NCBI GenBank assembly: GCA_040007095.1
Contig: JBDTVS010000190.1
Span: 1 to 64,000 of the forward strand
Length of the DNA stretch: 64,000 nucleotides
Origin: JBDTVS01 sp040007095
GTDB taxonomy: Bacteria; Acidobacteriota; Vicinamibacteria; Vicinamibacterales; CAVVIG01
Direction of reading: 5' to 3'
The position numbers were made by a program, and so were the translations under genes. The first letter of the stretch is position 1, and every line of letters starts with the position of its first letter. Under the pieces are notes generated by a model. It was not told the origin of the DNA, searched no databases, and saw only the letters and a list, made by a program, of their open reading frames with translations. This document shows, in pieces, positions 42,090 through 51,138 of this stretch.

Positions 42090-43942
42090 CCGGACGTCCG
42101 CCCGATCCGCGGCGGCTGGCCCGCATGGTGGGGACGCTCCACCATCGCGGTCCCGACGATCAGGGCCTCTTTATCGAGGGACCCGCGGCGATAGGGGCCG
42201 CGCGATTGAGCGTGATCGACGTGGCCGGCGGTCATCAGCCGATCACGATTGACGGCGGCGCGACCACGGTGGCGCAGAACGGGGAAATCTACAACTTCGT
42301 GGAGTTGCGCGAGGAGCTGGCGCGGGCGGGACGGCATACGACGACCACGTGCGACACCGAAGTGATCGCGCATCTGTATGCGATGGACGGCGTCGCGGGT
42401 TTTCGTCGCATGCGCGGGATGTTTGCCGTGGCCATCTGGGACGCGCCGCGGCAGCGGCTGGTGTTGGCGCGCGACCGTGTCGGCAAGAAGCCGCTCTACT
42501 ACATCGACCATCGGGGCGAGTGGCTGTTCGGATCCGAGACGAAGGCGCTGCTGGCGGCCCTCGACGAAGTGCCGCCGGTCAACCCGGCAGCCCTGTTGAG
42601 CTACTTCACGTTCGGTTACGTGTCCGGCACCGACGCGATTTTTCGGGGCATGCACCGGCTCGAGCCAGGTACTGCGTTGACCATCGACGTGCGGGCTGGC
42701 TCGGCGACGGTCGAGCGTTTCTGGAGTTGGCCCGGCGAGGACAGCGTGACGGACACGCGCAGCGAGGCGGAGGCGATCGAGGCGCTGCGTGCCGAGCTGG
42801 ACGAAGCCGTCCGCATCCGCATGCGTTCGGACGTGCCGCTCGGCGCGTTTCTGAGCGGCGGCATGGACTCGGCGGCGGTGCTCGCGCTGATGGCGCGGCA
42901 TTCATCGCGCCCGGTGCAGACGTTCACGATCGGCTTCGGCGATCCGGCCTACGACGAGCTCGACGAGGCACGAAAGACCGCAGAGGCTTTTGGCGCCGAC
43001 CATCACGAGCAGGTCGTCACGCCGGACGGCGTCCGGGTTGCCGAGGTGCTCGCGCGGCACTACGACGAACCGTTTGCCGACGCGTCGGCTATTCCCACCT
43101 ACTACCTGTCCGAGCTGGCGCGACGTCATGTGACGGTGTGCTTGTCAGGCGATGGCGGCGACGAGTTGTTTGCCGGATATACGCCCTATGCCGATGCCCT
43201 GGCTCGTGTCGGCGCGCCAGGCGTCGGGCTGCTGCGCTCGGCGATTGGCGCCGGCGCCCGCCTGGTGCCTGTCCACGCGCGGGGCAAGGGCCGGCTGAGC
43301 ACGATGGGCCTTGGGCCTGAAGGCTGGTTCGTGTGGCGGCGCACGGTGTTTCCCGACTATCTGCTCGAAGCGGTCGCCGACCCCGACCTGATCGGGGCGG
43401 CGATGCTTCCCGAGCAGGAAGCGGTCGATCAGATCCGCGATGCGGCAGGACCGTTACTCTCGCGTCTGCAGCGCTGGGACCAGCGACACTATTTGCCTGA
43501 TGACATTCTCGTCAAGGTCGATCGCGCCACGATGGCGCACTCGCTGGAGGCGCGTTGTCCATTGCTCGATCACCGTGTGATCGAGCTCGCCGCGGCGCAG
43601 CCCGCGAGCCGTCACGGGGACGCGACCACAACCAAACGCCTGTTTCGAAAGGTGATTGAACCCTGGGTGCCGGCGGACGTGCTGCAGCGCCCCAAGCGCG
43701 GATTCGGGGTCCCGCTGCGCCGCTGGTTTCACGAGGGACTGATCGGTTGGGCCAGGGACATCCTGGTCGACACGCGTACCTGCCAGCGCGGTTGGACGCG
43801 CTCGAGTGAGGTCACCGCGCTCCTGCGCCAGCACGAGCAGGGACACCGGGATCACGCCAAGCGCATCTGGGCGCTGGTCTGCCTGGAGCTGTGGGCGCGG
43901 GAACACGTCGATCGCTCACCGGGTGCTCGCGCATGCGCGTGA
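42059..43942 (+). CDS. asnB: Asparagine synthetase-type amidotransferase
   Basis: A 627-residue class II glutamine amidotransferase of the AsnB family. The mature N-terminus is M-C-G-I-A-G-F, placing the nucleophile at Cys2. H-H-R-G-P-D-D and N-G-E-I-Y-N follow. The synthetase domain has the PP-loop S-G-G-M-D-S-A at about 266 and S-G-D-G-G-D-E-L-F-A-G. In glycan loci such proteins can amidate uronic acids, as WbpS does in Pseudomonas, so the uronate made by the WbpA/B/E/D set is a possible target (inference). Start ATG 42059 is fixed by Cys2. It overlaps both neighbours. Confidence 0.92.
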   Translation: MCGIAGFVSLTGRPPDPRRLARMVGTLHHRGPDDQGLFIEGPAAIGAARLSVIDVAGGHQPITIDGGATTVAQNGEIYNFVELREELARAGRHTTTTCDTEVIAHLYAMDGVAGFRRMRGMFAVAIWDAPRQRLVLARDRVGKKPLYYIDHRGEWLFGSETKALLAALDEVPPVNPAALLSYFTFGYVSGTDAIFRGMHRLEPGTALTIDVRAGSATVERFWSWPGEDSVTDTRSEAEAIEALRAELDEAVRIRMRSDVPLGAFLSGGMDSAAVLALMARHSSRPVQTFTIGFGDPAYDELDEARKTAEAFGADHHEQVVTPDGVRVAEVLARHYDEPFADASAIPTYYLSELARRHVTVCLSGDGGDELFAGYTPYADALARVGAPGVGLLRSAIGAGARLVPVHARGKGRLSTMGLGPEGWFVWRRTVFPDYLLEAVADPDLIGAAMLPEQEAVDQIRDAAGPLLSRLQRWDQRHYLPDDILVKVDRATMAHSLEARCPLLDHRVIELAAAQPASRHGDATTTKRLFRKVIEPWVPADVLQRPKRGFGVPLRRWFHEGLIGWARDILVDTRTCQRGWTRSSEVTALLRQHEQGHRDHAKRIWALVCLELWAREHVDRSPGARACA

Positions 43943-45093
43943 CCATGCTCGTTCGCTGTCTCGCCATGATGCGGGGTGGCGGCGAGACGCGGCATCTGGC
44001 GTGGATGCGCGAGTTGACGGCGCTCGGTGTCGACGTCGATGTGATCACCGGCCGGCCGCTGTGGCTGGGAGGACAGAAACATCCGGTGACGGGCGTGAAG
44101 GCCACCGTCCTCCGTTCGCCTTACCTGCGCGACGCGGTCTATCGCTGGCAGCACACGCGGGGCTTCGGCCGCCTCACGATGACGGCGCTGCACGTCGACG
44201 AAGAGTGGTTCTGCCGCGCTGCGTGGCGGCAGATCAGCGAACGATCCCATCCGCCGGACATCGTCCACGCGCACGCGCTCTACCAGGCGGCCCGGCTCCG
44301 GCGAGCGAATATTCCCGTGGTGATTAATTTTCCCGGCGCGCCGAACGTCCGGTACCACGCCGATATTCAGCAGGCCGATGCGCTTGTCGCCGATGGCTGG
44401 GCGGCGGCGAACCTGCCGGGGATGCTCGGCAGGACGGTTCACGCCGTCCCCAAAGGGGTCGATGCTCAGCTGTTTCGGCCCGACGGTCCGAGCCGACGCG
44501 CCGAGCTCGGTCTCGCCGATCGTCGCGTGGTGTTGTCGGTTGGACGCTTCGTACCGATCAAGAACATGGCGCTGCTCGTGGAGGCGGCGGCTCATTTGCG
44601 TCAGGCGGATCCTGCGATCCACGTGCTTCTCGTGGGCGAGGGACCGGAAGAGGAAGCGCTGCGGCACCGCGTGGCACACCTCGGCCTCACGGATGCGGTG
44701 ACCTTTGCCGGGTATGTCCCGCAAGAGGACATGGGGCCTTACTACCGTGCCGCCGATGTGTTCGCGCTCGCGTCGGACTTCGACAACTCTCCCAACGTCG
44801 TGCTCGAGGCGATGGCGTGCGGTCTTCCCGTCGTCGCGACCGATGTGGGCGGCGCGTCCGAGTATGTCATGGCCGATCGCGGTGGAACCCTGGTGGATCG
44901 CGGGGATGCCTGCATGTTGGCTCGGGCGCTCGGCAGTTGGTTGGGGGATGACGGCCGCAGCCGCGACGCCGGGGCGTTCAACCGGCAGCGGGTGCTGGAG
45001 CGTTTTTCGTGGCGTGCCAGCGCACAGCGCCTGCTCGACGTATATGTCGAAGTGCTGGCCGGGCGCACGGCGACGGCGAGAGCGTCCGCGTGA
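43933..45093 (+). CDS. GT4 family glycosyltransferase
   Basis: A 386-residue GT-B enzyme. It begins M-R-V-T-M-L-V-R-C-L-A-M-M-R-G-G-G-E-T-R-H, has D-I-V-H-A-H-A-L-Y in the N-terminal domain, V-G-R-F-V-P-I-K-N at the interdomain strand and S-P-N-V-V-L-E-A-M-A-C-G-L-P-V-V-A-T-D-V-G-G in the donor site. It starts 10 bp before the end of asnB, and its own stop overlaps the next start (GTGA), so the genes are tightly coupled. Sugar specificity is unknown. Confidence 0.88.
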   Translation: MRVTMLVRCLAMMRGGGETRHLAWMRELTALGVDVDVITGRPLWLGGQKHPVTGVKATVLRSPYLRDAVYRWQHTRGFGRLTMTALHVDEEWFCRAAWRQISERSHPPDIVHAHALYQAARLRRANIPVVINFPGAPNVRYHADIQQADALVADGWAAANLPGMLGRTVHAVPKGVDAQLFRPDGPSRRAELGLADRRVVLSVGRFVPIKNMALLVEAAAHLRQADPAIHVLLVGEGPEEEALRHRVAHLGLTDAVTFAGYVPQEDMGPYYRAADVFALASDFDNSPNVVLEAMACGLPVVATDVGGASEYVMADRGGTLVDRGDACMLARALGSWLGDDGRSRDAGAFNRQRVLERFSWRASAQRLLDVYVEVLAGRTATARASA

Positions 45094-45902
45094 AGATCGC
45101 GATACGAGACGACGACACGTGCTATTTCACGTCGCCGGCGGCGCTCGAGCGCGTGTATCACGACGTGTGGGACCAGTTGCCGATCTGCCTGGCCACCGTG
45201 CCTTTTGCCATCGGCTACGAACGGCCGGGGATCGCGCGAGAACACTGGCACTCGGGTCGGGCCTTTCCTCTCGAAGAGAATCGCGAACTGGTACCGTTTC
45301 TCCGCGACGCGATCACGCGGGGCCGCGCCACCATCGCGCTGCATGGATACACCCACCAGGACTATCCGGATGGCTTCGAATTCCAGGCCGCACCGGATCC
45401 CGAGCGCCGCGTCCGGGAAGGGTTGCGCTATCTGCGCGGCACGTTGGGCGCGCCGATCTCGGTGTTCGTCCCACCGCACAACGCGCTGTCGAAGCGCGGC
45501 CTCGCCGCGGTAAGCGAGGCGGGGCTCAATCTGCTCGGCTCGTTCCTGTCGTTTCGGCCGTCGCTCCGGCCGTGGGATCGCGACACGCTCGGCAACTGGT
45601 GGCGCGTGCGCGGGTATCGCGCATCGACGGGGCGGCGGCGGACGGACCAGTTCGTCTATCCGTTCGTGCTGCGCTACCGGCGTCATGCCGAGTTTGGCTG
45701 TCACAGCCTCGTGCCCGGCACGACGCTCGAGTCGCTGGTGTCCGGCTTCGAGGAAGCCCGTCGTGCTGGCGGCGATTTCTGTCTGGCGACCCATTATTGG
45801 GAGGTGGATGGGGTGCTCAAGGATGTGTTGCGGCGCTTTCTGGATCACGTGGCTCGCGTGCCCGACGTGAGGTTCGGTTCGACCGCCGCGCTTTTCGAGT
45901 GA
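45090..45902 (+). CDS. Polysaccharide deacetylase-like protein (DUF2334-like)
   Basis: A 270-residue protein that begins M-K-I-A-I-R-D-D-D-T-C-Y-F, an acidic strand like the metal-binding start of NodB/DUF2334 deacetylases, and contains A-L-H-G-Y-T-H-Q (the H-x-x-x-H-type motif), F-V-P-P-H-N and C-L-A-T-H-Y-W-E. These fit a metal-dependent carbohydrate esterase fold. There is no signal peptide, so it may act in the cytoplasm on a precursor sugar. Start is GTG 45090, overlapping the previous stop by four bases; GTGA overlaps recur through this operon. Confidence 0.75.
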   Translation: MKIAIRDDDTCYFTSPAALERVYHDVWDQLPICLATVPFAIGYERPGIAREHWHSGRAFPLEENRELVPFLRDAITRGRATIALHGYTHQDYPDGFEFQAAPDPERRVREGLRYLRGTLGAPISVFVPPHNALSKRGLAAVSEAGLNLLGSFLSFRPSLRPWDRDTLGNWWRVRGYRASTGRRRTDQFVYPFVLRYRRHAEFGCHSLVPGTTLESLVSGFEEARRAGGDFCLATHYWEVDGVLKDVLRRFLDHVARVPDVRFGSTAALFE

Positions 45903-46624
45903 CACACGTGGAGCACACAAGCCGGTGGGCCGCGAAGGCCTCGTCGCTCTACGACGAGGCCTATGCCGAGCGGTACCGATCCCACGACGACGACCTCGCC
46001 GACGCCGCACCGTATGCCGCGTTTGTCTCGCGCCTGCGAAGTGCCTGTGATCGTTTCACATCGCCAATCGATGCGCTGGACCTCGGCTGCGGGACCGGAC
46101 GCTACTTTTGCGCGTTACGCGGCGTGCGGACGCTGATCGGGCTGGACGCGTCGGCGGCGATGCTCGAGCGCGCGCGGCATCCGATGCACGAGGACCAGAT
46201 CACCATTGGGCACACGACCCTCGTGCACGGGGACCTGCTCGGCCAGGATTTCGGTGCCGACCGCTTCGATCTCGTCTACTCGATTGGCGTGCTGGCGGAG
46301 CACACGCCGTTGCGGCCTGCGCTCGTGTCGCAGATCGCCCATTGGCTCAGACCGGCCGGGCGGTTTGTTTTTTCGACCGTGCATCCCGAATCGGCATCGG
46401 TGGAGCGGACCTTGAAGCGTCGCCTGGGGTCGGTCGTTGCGCCGCGGCTCCCCGCCTTCCTGAGGCGCCCGCTGCGCGATCGCCTGCTGGCCAGCGGGTT
46501 GTACGCCGACGAAGCCCGCGTCGAAGAACTGCTCGCCCGCGATTTCGTCATCGAATCGCTGGAGCGGCTTCAGTCTGAAGCCCATCTGCATTGCCTGTGC
46601 ATCGCCCGCAAGGTGACGGCTTGA
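45899..46624 (+). CDS. Class I SAM methyltransferase
   Basis: A 241-residue protein with motif I L-D-L-G-C-G-T-G-R-Y-F near residue 65, G-L-D-A-S, a D-L-V-Y-S-I-G-V-L-A-E-H segment and L-R-P-A-G-R-F-V-F-S-T. It is likely a sugar methyltransferase (inference). GTG 45899 overlaps the preceding stop (GTGA); GTG 45908 three codons later is the alternative. The coupling pattern of the operon favours 45899. Confidence 0.82.
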   Translation: MTHVEHTSRWAAKASSLYDEAYAERYRSHDDDLADAAPYAAFVSRLRSACDRFTSPIDALDLGCGTGRYFCALRGVRTLIGLDASAAMLERARHPMHEDQITIGHTTLVHGDLLGQDFGADRFDLVYSIGVLAEHTPLRPALVSQIAHWLRPAGRFVFSTVHPESASVERTLKRRLGSVVAPRLPAFLRRPLRDRLLASGLYADEARVEELLARDFVIESLERLQSEAHLHCLCIARKVTA

Positions 46625-47583
46625 GCGTCCCGTCGCGTTCGCTTGTCATCGGGGGACTGGGGTTTATCGGCGTCAACCTGACGGATCGCCTCGTGACCGA
46701 AGGACAGACGGTGACGGTCGTGACGCGGTCGCGCGCAACGCACGCCGACCGCGCCTCGGCGCTGGAGGCCCGCGGCGTCCGCATCCTCGAGGGTGACATC
46801 CGTCACGCGGCGGCAATGGCAAAGGCCGTGGCGGGGCAGGACGTCATCTTCGACCTCGCGGCGGCATCGGGCGCCGTACGCAGCATGGTGGATCCCTGGA
46901 CGGACCTCGACGTCAATTGCCGGGGCAATCTGGTGCTGCTCGAGGCCCTTCGTACGGTCAATCGCGACGCCACCTTGGTCTTCGTGGGCTCACGGTTGCA
47001 GTACGGGCGGCAGGCCGCGCAGCCGGTCGACGAAGACCGGGTACCGGAGCCGCTCTGCCTGCACGCCATCCACAAGGCTACCGTCGAGAGTTACCTCAAG
47101 CTCTACGCCACGCTATACGGCCTGCGCTACACGATCGCGCGCGTCACCAATCCATACGGTCCTGGGCAGCCACCTGGCCGCACGGATTACGGGGTGGTGA
47201 ATCGGCTGATTCATCTGGCCCTCGCCAACGGCACCCTGACGCTTTACGGCGATGGCTCCCAGCGACGCGACTACATCTATGTGGATGATGTCGTGTGCGC
47301 GCTGATGCGGCTGGCGGCTTCGCCGTCGAGCGGTGGCCGCGCCTTCAACGTCGGGTCCGGTCTGGGCACGCGGATGATCGACATGGCGGATACGATTATC
47401 GAGCTGGCCGGCGGCGGGCACGTCGAGCACGTCGCCTGGCCCGCGCTGGCGGAACAGATCGAGACGGGCGACTTCGTGTCGGACATCGGCCGTATTCGCG
47501 AGGAAATCGGCTGGAGCCCGACCGTGTCTCTTCGGGATGGGCTGGAGAGGACCATCGCGTTCCATCGCGCGCACCAAACCTAG
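46621..47583 (+). CDS. NAD-dependent nucleotide-sugar epimerase
   Basis: A 320-residue extended SDR with I-G-G-L-G-F-I-G-V-N-L, F-V-G-S-R-L-Q-Y-G-R (in place of the usual S-S-x-x-V-Y-G), H-A-I-H-K as the probable catalytic region and R-V-T-N-P-Y-G-P-G-Q. The expected Y-x-x-x-K reads H-x-x-x-K here (C-L-H-A-I-H-K), so the catalytic tyrosine appears replaced; activity should be treated with caution. Start is TTG 46621, overlapping the previous stop (TTGA). A 72-bp gap follows. Confidence 0.78.
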   Translation: MSVPSRSLVIGGLGFIGVNLTDRLVTEGQTVTVVTRSRATHADRASALEARGVRILEGDIRHAAAMAKAVAGQDVIFDLAAASGAVRSMVDPWTDLDVNCRGNLVLLEALRTVNRDATLVFVGSRLQYGRQAAQPVDEDRVPEPLCLHAIHKATVESYLKLYATLYGLRYTIARVTNPYGPGQPPGRTDYGVVNRLIHLALANGTLTLYGDGSQRRDYIYVDDVVCALMRLAASPSSGGRAFNVGSGLGTRMIDMADTIIELAGGGHVEHVAWPALAEQIETGDFVSDIGRIREEIGWSPTVSLRDGLERTIAFHRAHQT

Positions 47584-47655
47584 GCGGCTGCACCCTGCTT
47601 TTAGCGTTTTCGTGACACATCCTGGCTTTGCGGTGACGGACAGGACCGGGCGCGA

Positions 47656-48789
47656 TTGACCGCCCGGCGGGCGCGCGTGGTCTACCTGGCTCACGCCTTC
47701 ATGGTGGGTGGCGCCGAGGAGATGGTGCTCAACCTGGTTCGCCACCTGCCCGAGCGATTCGAGCCGGTCGTGTGCTGCATTCACCACGCGGGGCCTATCG
47801 GAGAGGAGATTCGCAAGACCGGCGTGTCGTTCCGTGTGCTCGGCCTGAATCCGGGGCTGCGCCGGCTTGGACACGTGGCCGGAATCACGCGGGCGCTCAT
47901 GGACATTCAACCGGATATCGTGCATACCTTTCTGCTGACGGCCAGCCTCTACGGGCGCCTCGCGGCCATGCTGGCCGGCGTGCCGATCATCGTGGGCACG
48001 GAAGTGAATATCTACCAACACAAGCGCGCGTCGCACGCGTTCGCCGAGCGGCTGCTGATGCGCGGGACCGATCGCGTGGTGGTGTCGGCTGAGTCCGTGC
48101 GGGAGTTCTATATCCGACAAGTACATGCCGAGGCCCGGAAGGTCGACGTGATCTACAACGCGGTCGACTGGTCGCAGCTGCAGACAACCACGTCCCCGGC
48201 AGCGACGCGCGAAGCGCTCGGCGTGCCCGCCGACGTGCCGCTCTCGGGCATCATCGCGCGCCTCACCGAGCAGAAGGCGCATCGTTATCTATTCGACGCG
48301 ATGGCGGTCACGCCCGGCCTCGCGCAGATGCATCTGCTGGTCGTTGGTGATGGTCATCTCCGCGACGAGCTTCGGTCACAGGTTGAACGCCTCGGGTTGT
48401 CCAAACGCGTGCACTTTGTTGGCGCCAGGCGCGACCTCGGTGCCCTGCTGGCCGCGCTCGATATTTTCGTGATCCCCTCGCTCTGGGAGGGTCTCCCCCT
48501 CTCGATGGTGCTGGCGATGGGCGCCGGTCTTCCCGTCGTGGCCACCCGCATCGCCGGCATCCCGGAAGTCGTCACCGACGGCGTCACCGGTCTGCTGGTG
48601 CCGCCTGCCGATGTGCCGGCACTCGGCGCGGCCCTCGAACGCCTCATCGCCAACCCGGCGCTCAGGCGAACGCTCGGGGATGCAGCGGCCGCCTTCGTGC
48701 GCCCAAGGTTTGGTGTGGACGGCTACATCGCTGCGGTGACCGGCCTCTACGATCGCCTGCTCGCCGCGGAAAGTCCTGGCCGCGCGTGA
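47656..48789 (+). CDS. GT4 family glycosyltransferase
   Basis: A 377-residue GT-B enzyme. Key segments are H-A-F-M-V-G-G-A-E-E-M-V-L-N-L near the N-terminus, D-I-V-H-T-F-L-L-T-A-S-L-Y-G-R and the donor-site E-G-L-P-L-S-M-V-L-A-M-G-A-G-L-P-V-V-A-T. Start is TTG 47656, with no better ATG upstream. Its stop overlaps the next gene (GTGA). Sugar and linkage specificity are unknown. Confidence 0.88.
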   Translation: MTARRARVVYLAHAFMVGGAEEMVLNLVRHLPERFEPVVCCIHHAGPIGEEIRKTGVSFRVLGLNPGLRRLGHVAGITRALMDIQPDIVHTFLLTASLYGRLAAMLAGVPIIVGTEVNIYQHKRASHAFAERLLMRGTDRVVVSAESVREFYIRQVHAEARKVDVIYNAVDWSQLQTTTSPAATREALGVPADVPLSGIIARLTEQKAHRYLFDAMAVTPGLAQMHLLVVGDGHLRDELRSQVERLGLSKRVHFVGARRDLGALLAALDIFVIPSLWEGLPLSMVLAMGAGLPVVATRIAGIPEVVTDGVTGLLVPPADVPALGAALERLIANPALRRTLGDAAAAFVRPRFGVDGYIAAVTGLYDRLLAAESPGRA

Positions 48790-50000
48790 AGCTCGGCATC
48801 GTCTACCACATGCCGTTCTGGCGAGCCGCCGATGGCACGCTCCGCGAGGTCGAGGGATCGTTTGCGCGCTACGTCGACTCGCTGGCGCCGTACTTCGACG
48901 AGATCTCGCTCTGCGTGCCGGTGTTGAGCCAGGGCCGCGGCGAGGGCACAGCGATTCGCGCACCGAACGTCACGCTCGCCGCGCTGCCGCCGTTCGACGG
49001 TCCGGTCCATTTCTATCCCAAGCTGCTGACGATGCTGCCGCGGCTGTGGCGGTGGGTCCGTGAGATCGACGTGCTGCACTGCCGGGTTCCCAGTCCGGCG
49101 GCGATGGTCGCCTTCGTGATCGCGCAGTTGATGGCCCGGCCGCGCGTCGTGCTCGTCGTCGGCGACCTGCAGGCCCTGCTGCCGACTGTTCCCTATACCG
49201 GCCTGAAGCGGGCGTTGTGGCGGCTGTACACCGCGGTCGAAGAATGGAACGTCCAGTGGATGACCGATCACTCAGTCGCATTTGCGAATGGCGCGGCGCT
49301 CGCGGCCAAGCACTCGCGCGGCGGTCATCCGGTGATCGAAACGACCACGACGACGATCAGCGCGAGCGATCTCGCGACCCGGACCGATACCTGTACGGGT
49401 CGGCCGGTCCGGCTGCTGACTGTCAGCCGCATCGATCCGCGCAAGGGACTTCGCGTGCTGCCCGACGTGGTGCGGCGGCTGCGCGATCGCGCAGTCGATG
49501 TCACCCTCGATATCGTCGGACCGGTCGTCGGCCGTCCTGGTGACGAGGAGCGCACGCAGATTCTGGCGGACGCGGCTCGGCTGGGGATTGGCGCCTGCGT
49601 CCGGACACTGGGCTCCGTACCGCTCGACCGGCTGTTGCCGATGTATCGCGACTACGACATCTTCGTGCTGCCGACGCTGCCTGGCGAGGGCATTCCGCGC
49701 GTCTTGCTCGAAGCCATGACGGCGGGGTTGCCCATCGTCACGACGCGCGTCTCGGGCATCCCGAGCCTCGTCACTCATCAACTGAACGGCTGGTTGGTGG
49801 AGCAGCCGACGGCGGAGGCCGTCGCGGACGCGGTGGCGCAGCTCATCGGCGATGCCCCGCTCCGCCAGCACCTGATCGCCAGTGGCTACGAGACCGCTCG
49901 AGGCTTCACGCTCGACGCCCAGGCCGCACGGCTGCTCTCTGAGGTGGTGGCGCGCTTGCCGGTCACGCTGAGGCAACCCGCCACCGTGCGGGTGGCCTGA
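48786..50000 (+). CDS. GT4 family glycosyltransferase
   Basis: A 404-residue GT-B enzyme beginning M-K-L-G-I-V-Y-H-M-P-F-W. It has V-L-H-C-R-V-P-S-P, V-S-R-I-D-P-R-K-G-L at the interdomain strand and P-R-V-L-L-E-A-M-T-A-G-L-P-I-V-T-T in the donor site. The GTG start overlaps the preceding stop by four bases. The next GT gene begins 10 bp after its stop. Confidence 0.88.
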   Translation: MKLGIVYHMPFWRAADGTLREVEGSFARYVDSLAPYFDEISLCVPVLSQGRGEGTAIRAPNVTLAALPPFDGPVHFYPKLLTMLPRLWRWVREIDVLHCRVPSPAAMVAFVIAQLMARPRVVLVVGDLQALLPTVPYTGLKRALWRLYTAVEEWNVQWMTDHSVAFANGAALAAKHSRGGHPVIETTTTTISASDLATRTDTCTGRPVRLLTVSRIDPRKGLRVLPDVVRRLRDRAVDVTLDIVGPVVGRPGDEERTQILADAARLGIGACVRTLGSVPLDRLLPMYRDYDIFVLPTLPGEGIPRVLLEAMTAGLPIVTTRVSGIPSLVTHQLNGWLVEQPTAEAVADAVAQLIGDAPLRQHLIASGYETARGFTLDAQAARLLSEVVARLPVTLRQPATVRVA

Positions 50001-50010
50001 CCTGCTCGCG

Positions 50011-51138
50011 ATGGCCCGCAGGAAGATCTGCTTCGTGCTGCCGTCCCTGGCTGGTGGCGGCGCCGAGCGCGCGGCGGTGCAGATCCTGAATGCGCTCGAT
50101 AGCGCCTTGTGGGATCGTTCGATGTATTTGTTTCGCAAGGAGGGACCGTACCTGGGTGACGTCTCGTCGTCGGTTCGCGTGACGGCAGGTACGACCGATT
50201 CGCGGGTCGGTCGGTGGCGTGCGCTGCGCCGGTTCGTGCGCGAGACCCGCCCCGATCTCGTCGTCTCGTTCCTGAGCTACTTCACGGTGTTGACGGCTGT
50301 GCGGGCGGCGGCGGTGGACGCACGCGTCGTGTTCAACCAGCAGACGCCGATGTCGGCGTTTCTCGCCGATGGTGATTATCCGTGGCGACATCGATGGCAT
50401 CGGCGGGTCTTCACGCTGGTGACCCGCGCCGGCTACGCGGCGGCCGACTTGATCATCACGACGTCGAATGGCGTGGCCGACGATCTGGTCGAGGCCTTCG
50501 GCGTGGCGCGGCGCCAGGTGCGGGTCGTGCACAACCCGGTGGACCTCTCGGCCGTGGCGACCGCGGCGGCCGCGCCGCTCGAACCGGCGGATGCAGGACG
50601 ATGGGAGCCGCCGGTGATCGTGGCGGCGGGCCGGCTGGCGGAAGCCAAGAACTACCCGCTGCTGATCGACGCGCTGGCCCTGCTGCGCGCGTCGGTGCCG
50701 GCGCGGCTGTTCATTCTCGGGCAAGGTGATGAGGAGGCGGCGATTCGCACCAGCGTGGCCGCCCACGGCCTCGAGCAGGCCGTGGTGCTGTGCGGCTTTC
50801 AGACCAATCCGTGGAAGATGATTGCGCGCGCCGATGTGTTCGCGCTGACCTCCCGCTACGAAGGATTTGGCAACGTCCTGGTCGAGGCGATGGCGTGCGG
50901 TGTGCCGGTCGTCGCGACGAGCTCGGCCGGCACGCGCGATATCGTGCACGATGGTGTGGATGGTCTCCTGGTGGATCGGCACGAGCCCGCGGCGGTCGCG
51001 GCCGCGCTCGCGCGCGTGCTGACCGACGAAACGCTCCATCACCGCCTCGTCGCCGGCGCGGTATCGACGGCGCAACGCTTCGCGGTGGCGGCGATCGCGC
51101 TGGAGTACGATCGAGTGCTGAGCGAGGCGCTGGCATGA
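50011..51138 (+). CDS. GT4 family glycosyltransferase
   Basis: A 375-residue GT-B enzyme. It has L-P-S-L-A-G-G-G-A-E-R-A near the N-terminus, N-P-V-D-L, A-A-G-R-L-A-E-A-K-N-Y and the donor-site S-R-Y-E-G-F-G-N-V-L-V-E-A-M-A-C-G-V-P-V-V-A-T, like many lipopolysaccharide and capsule glycosyltransferases. Its stop overlaps the start of the membrane protein gene that follows (ATGA). Confidence 0.88.
   Translation: MARRKICFVLPSLAGGGAERAAVQILNALDSALWDRSMYLFRKEGPYLGDVSSSVRVTAGTTDSRVGRWRALRRFVRETRPDLVVSFLSYFTVLTAVRAAAVDARVVFNQQTPMSAFLADGDYPWRHRWHRRVFTLVTRAGYAAADLIITTSNGVADDLVEAFGVARRQVRVVHNPVDLSAVATAAAAPLEPADAGRWEPPVIVAAGRLAEAKNYPLLIDALALLRASVPARLFILGQGDEEAAIRTSVAAHGLEQAVVLCGFQTNPWKMIARADVFALTSRYEGFGNVLVEAMACGVPVVATSSAGTRDIVHDGVDGLLVDRHEPAAVAAALARVLTDETLHHRLVAGAVSTAQRFAVAAIALEYDRVLSEALA

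Noticed and set aside
44705..45908. Upstream part of a long frame ending at 46624
   Set aside because: Only the last 240 codons look like a protein (methyltransferase). The first part is out of frame with the GT4 and deacetylase-like genes and has Arg/Ser-rich composition.
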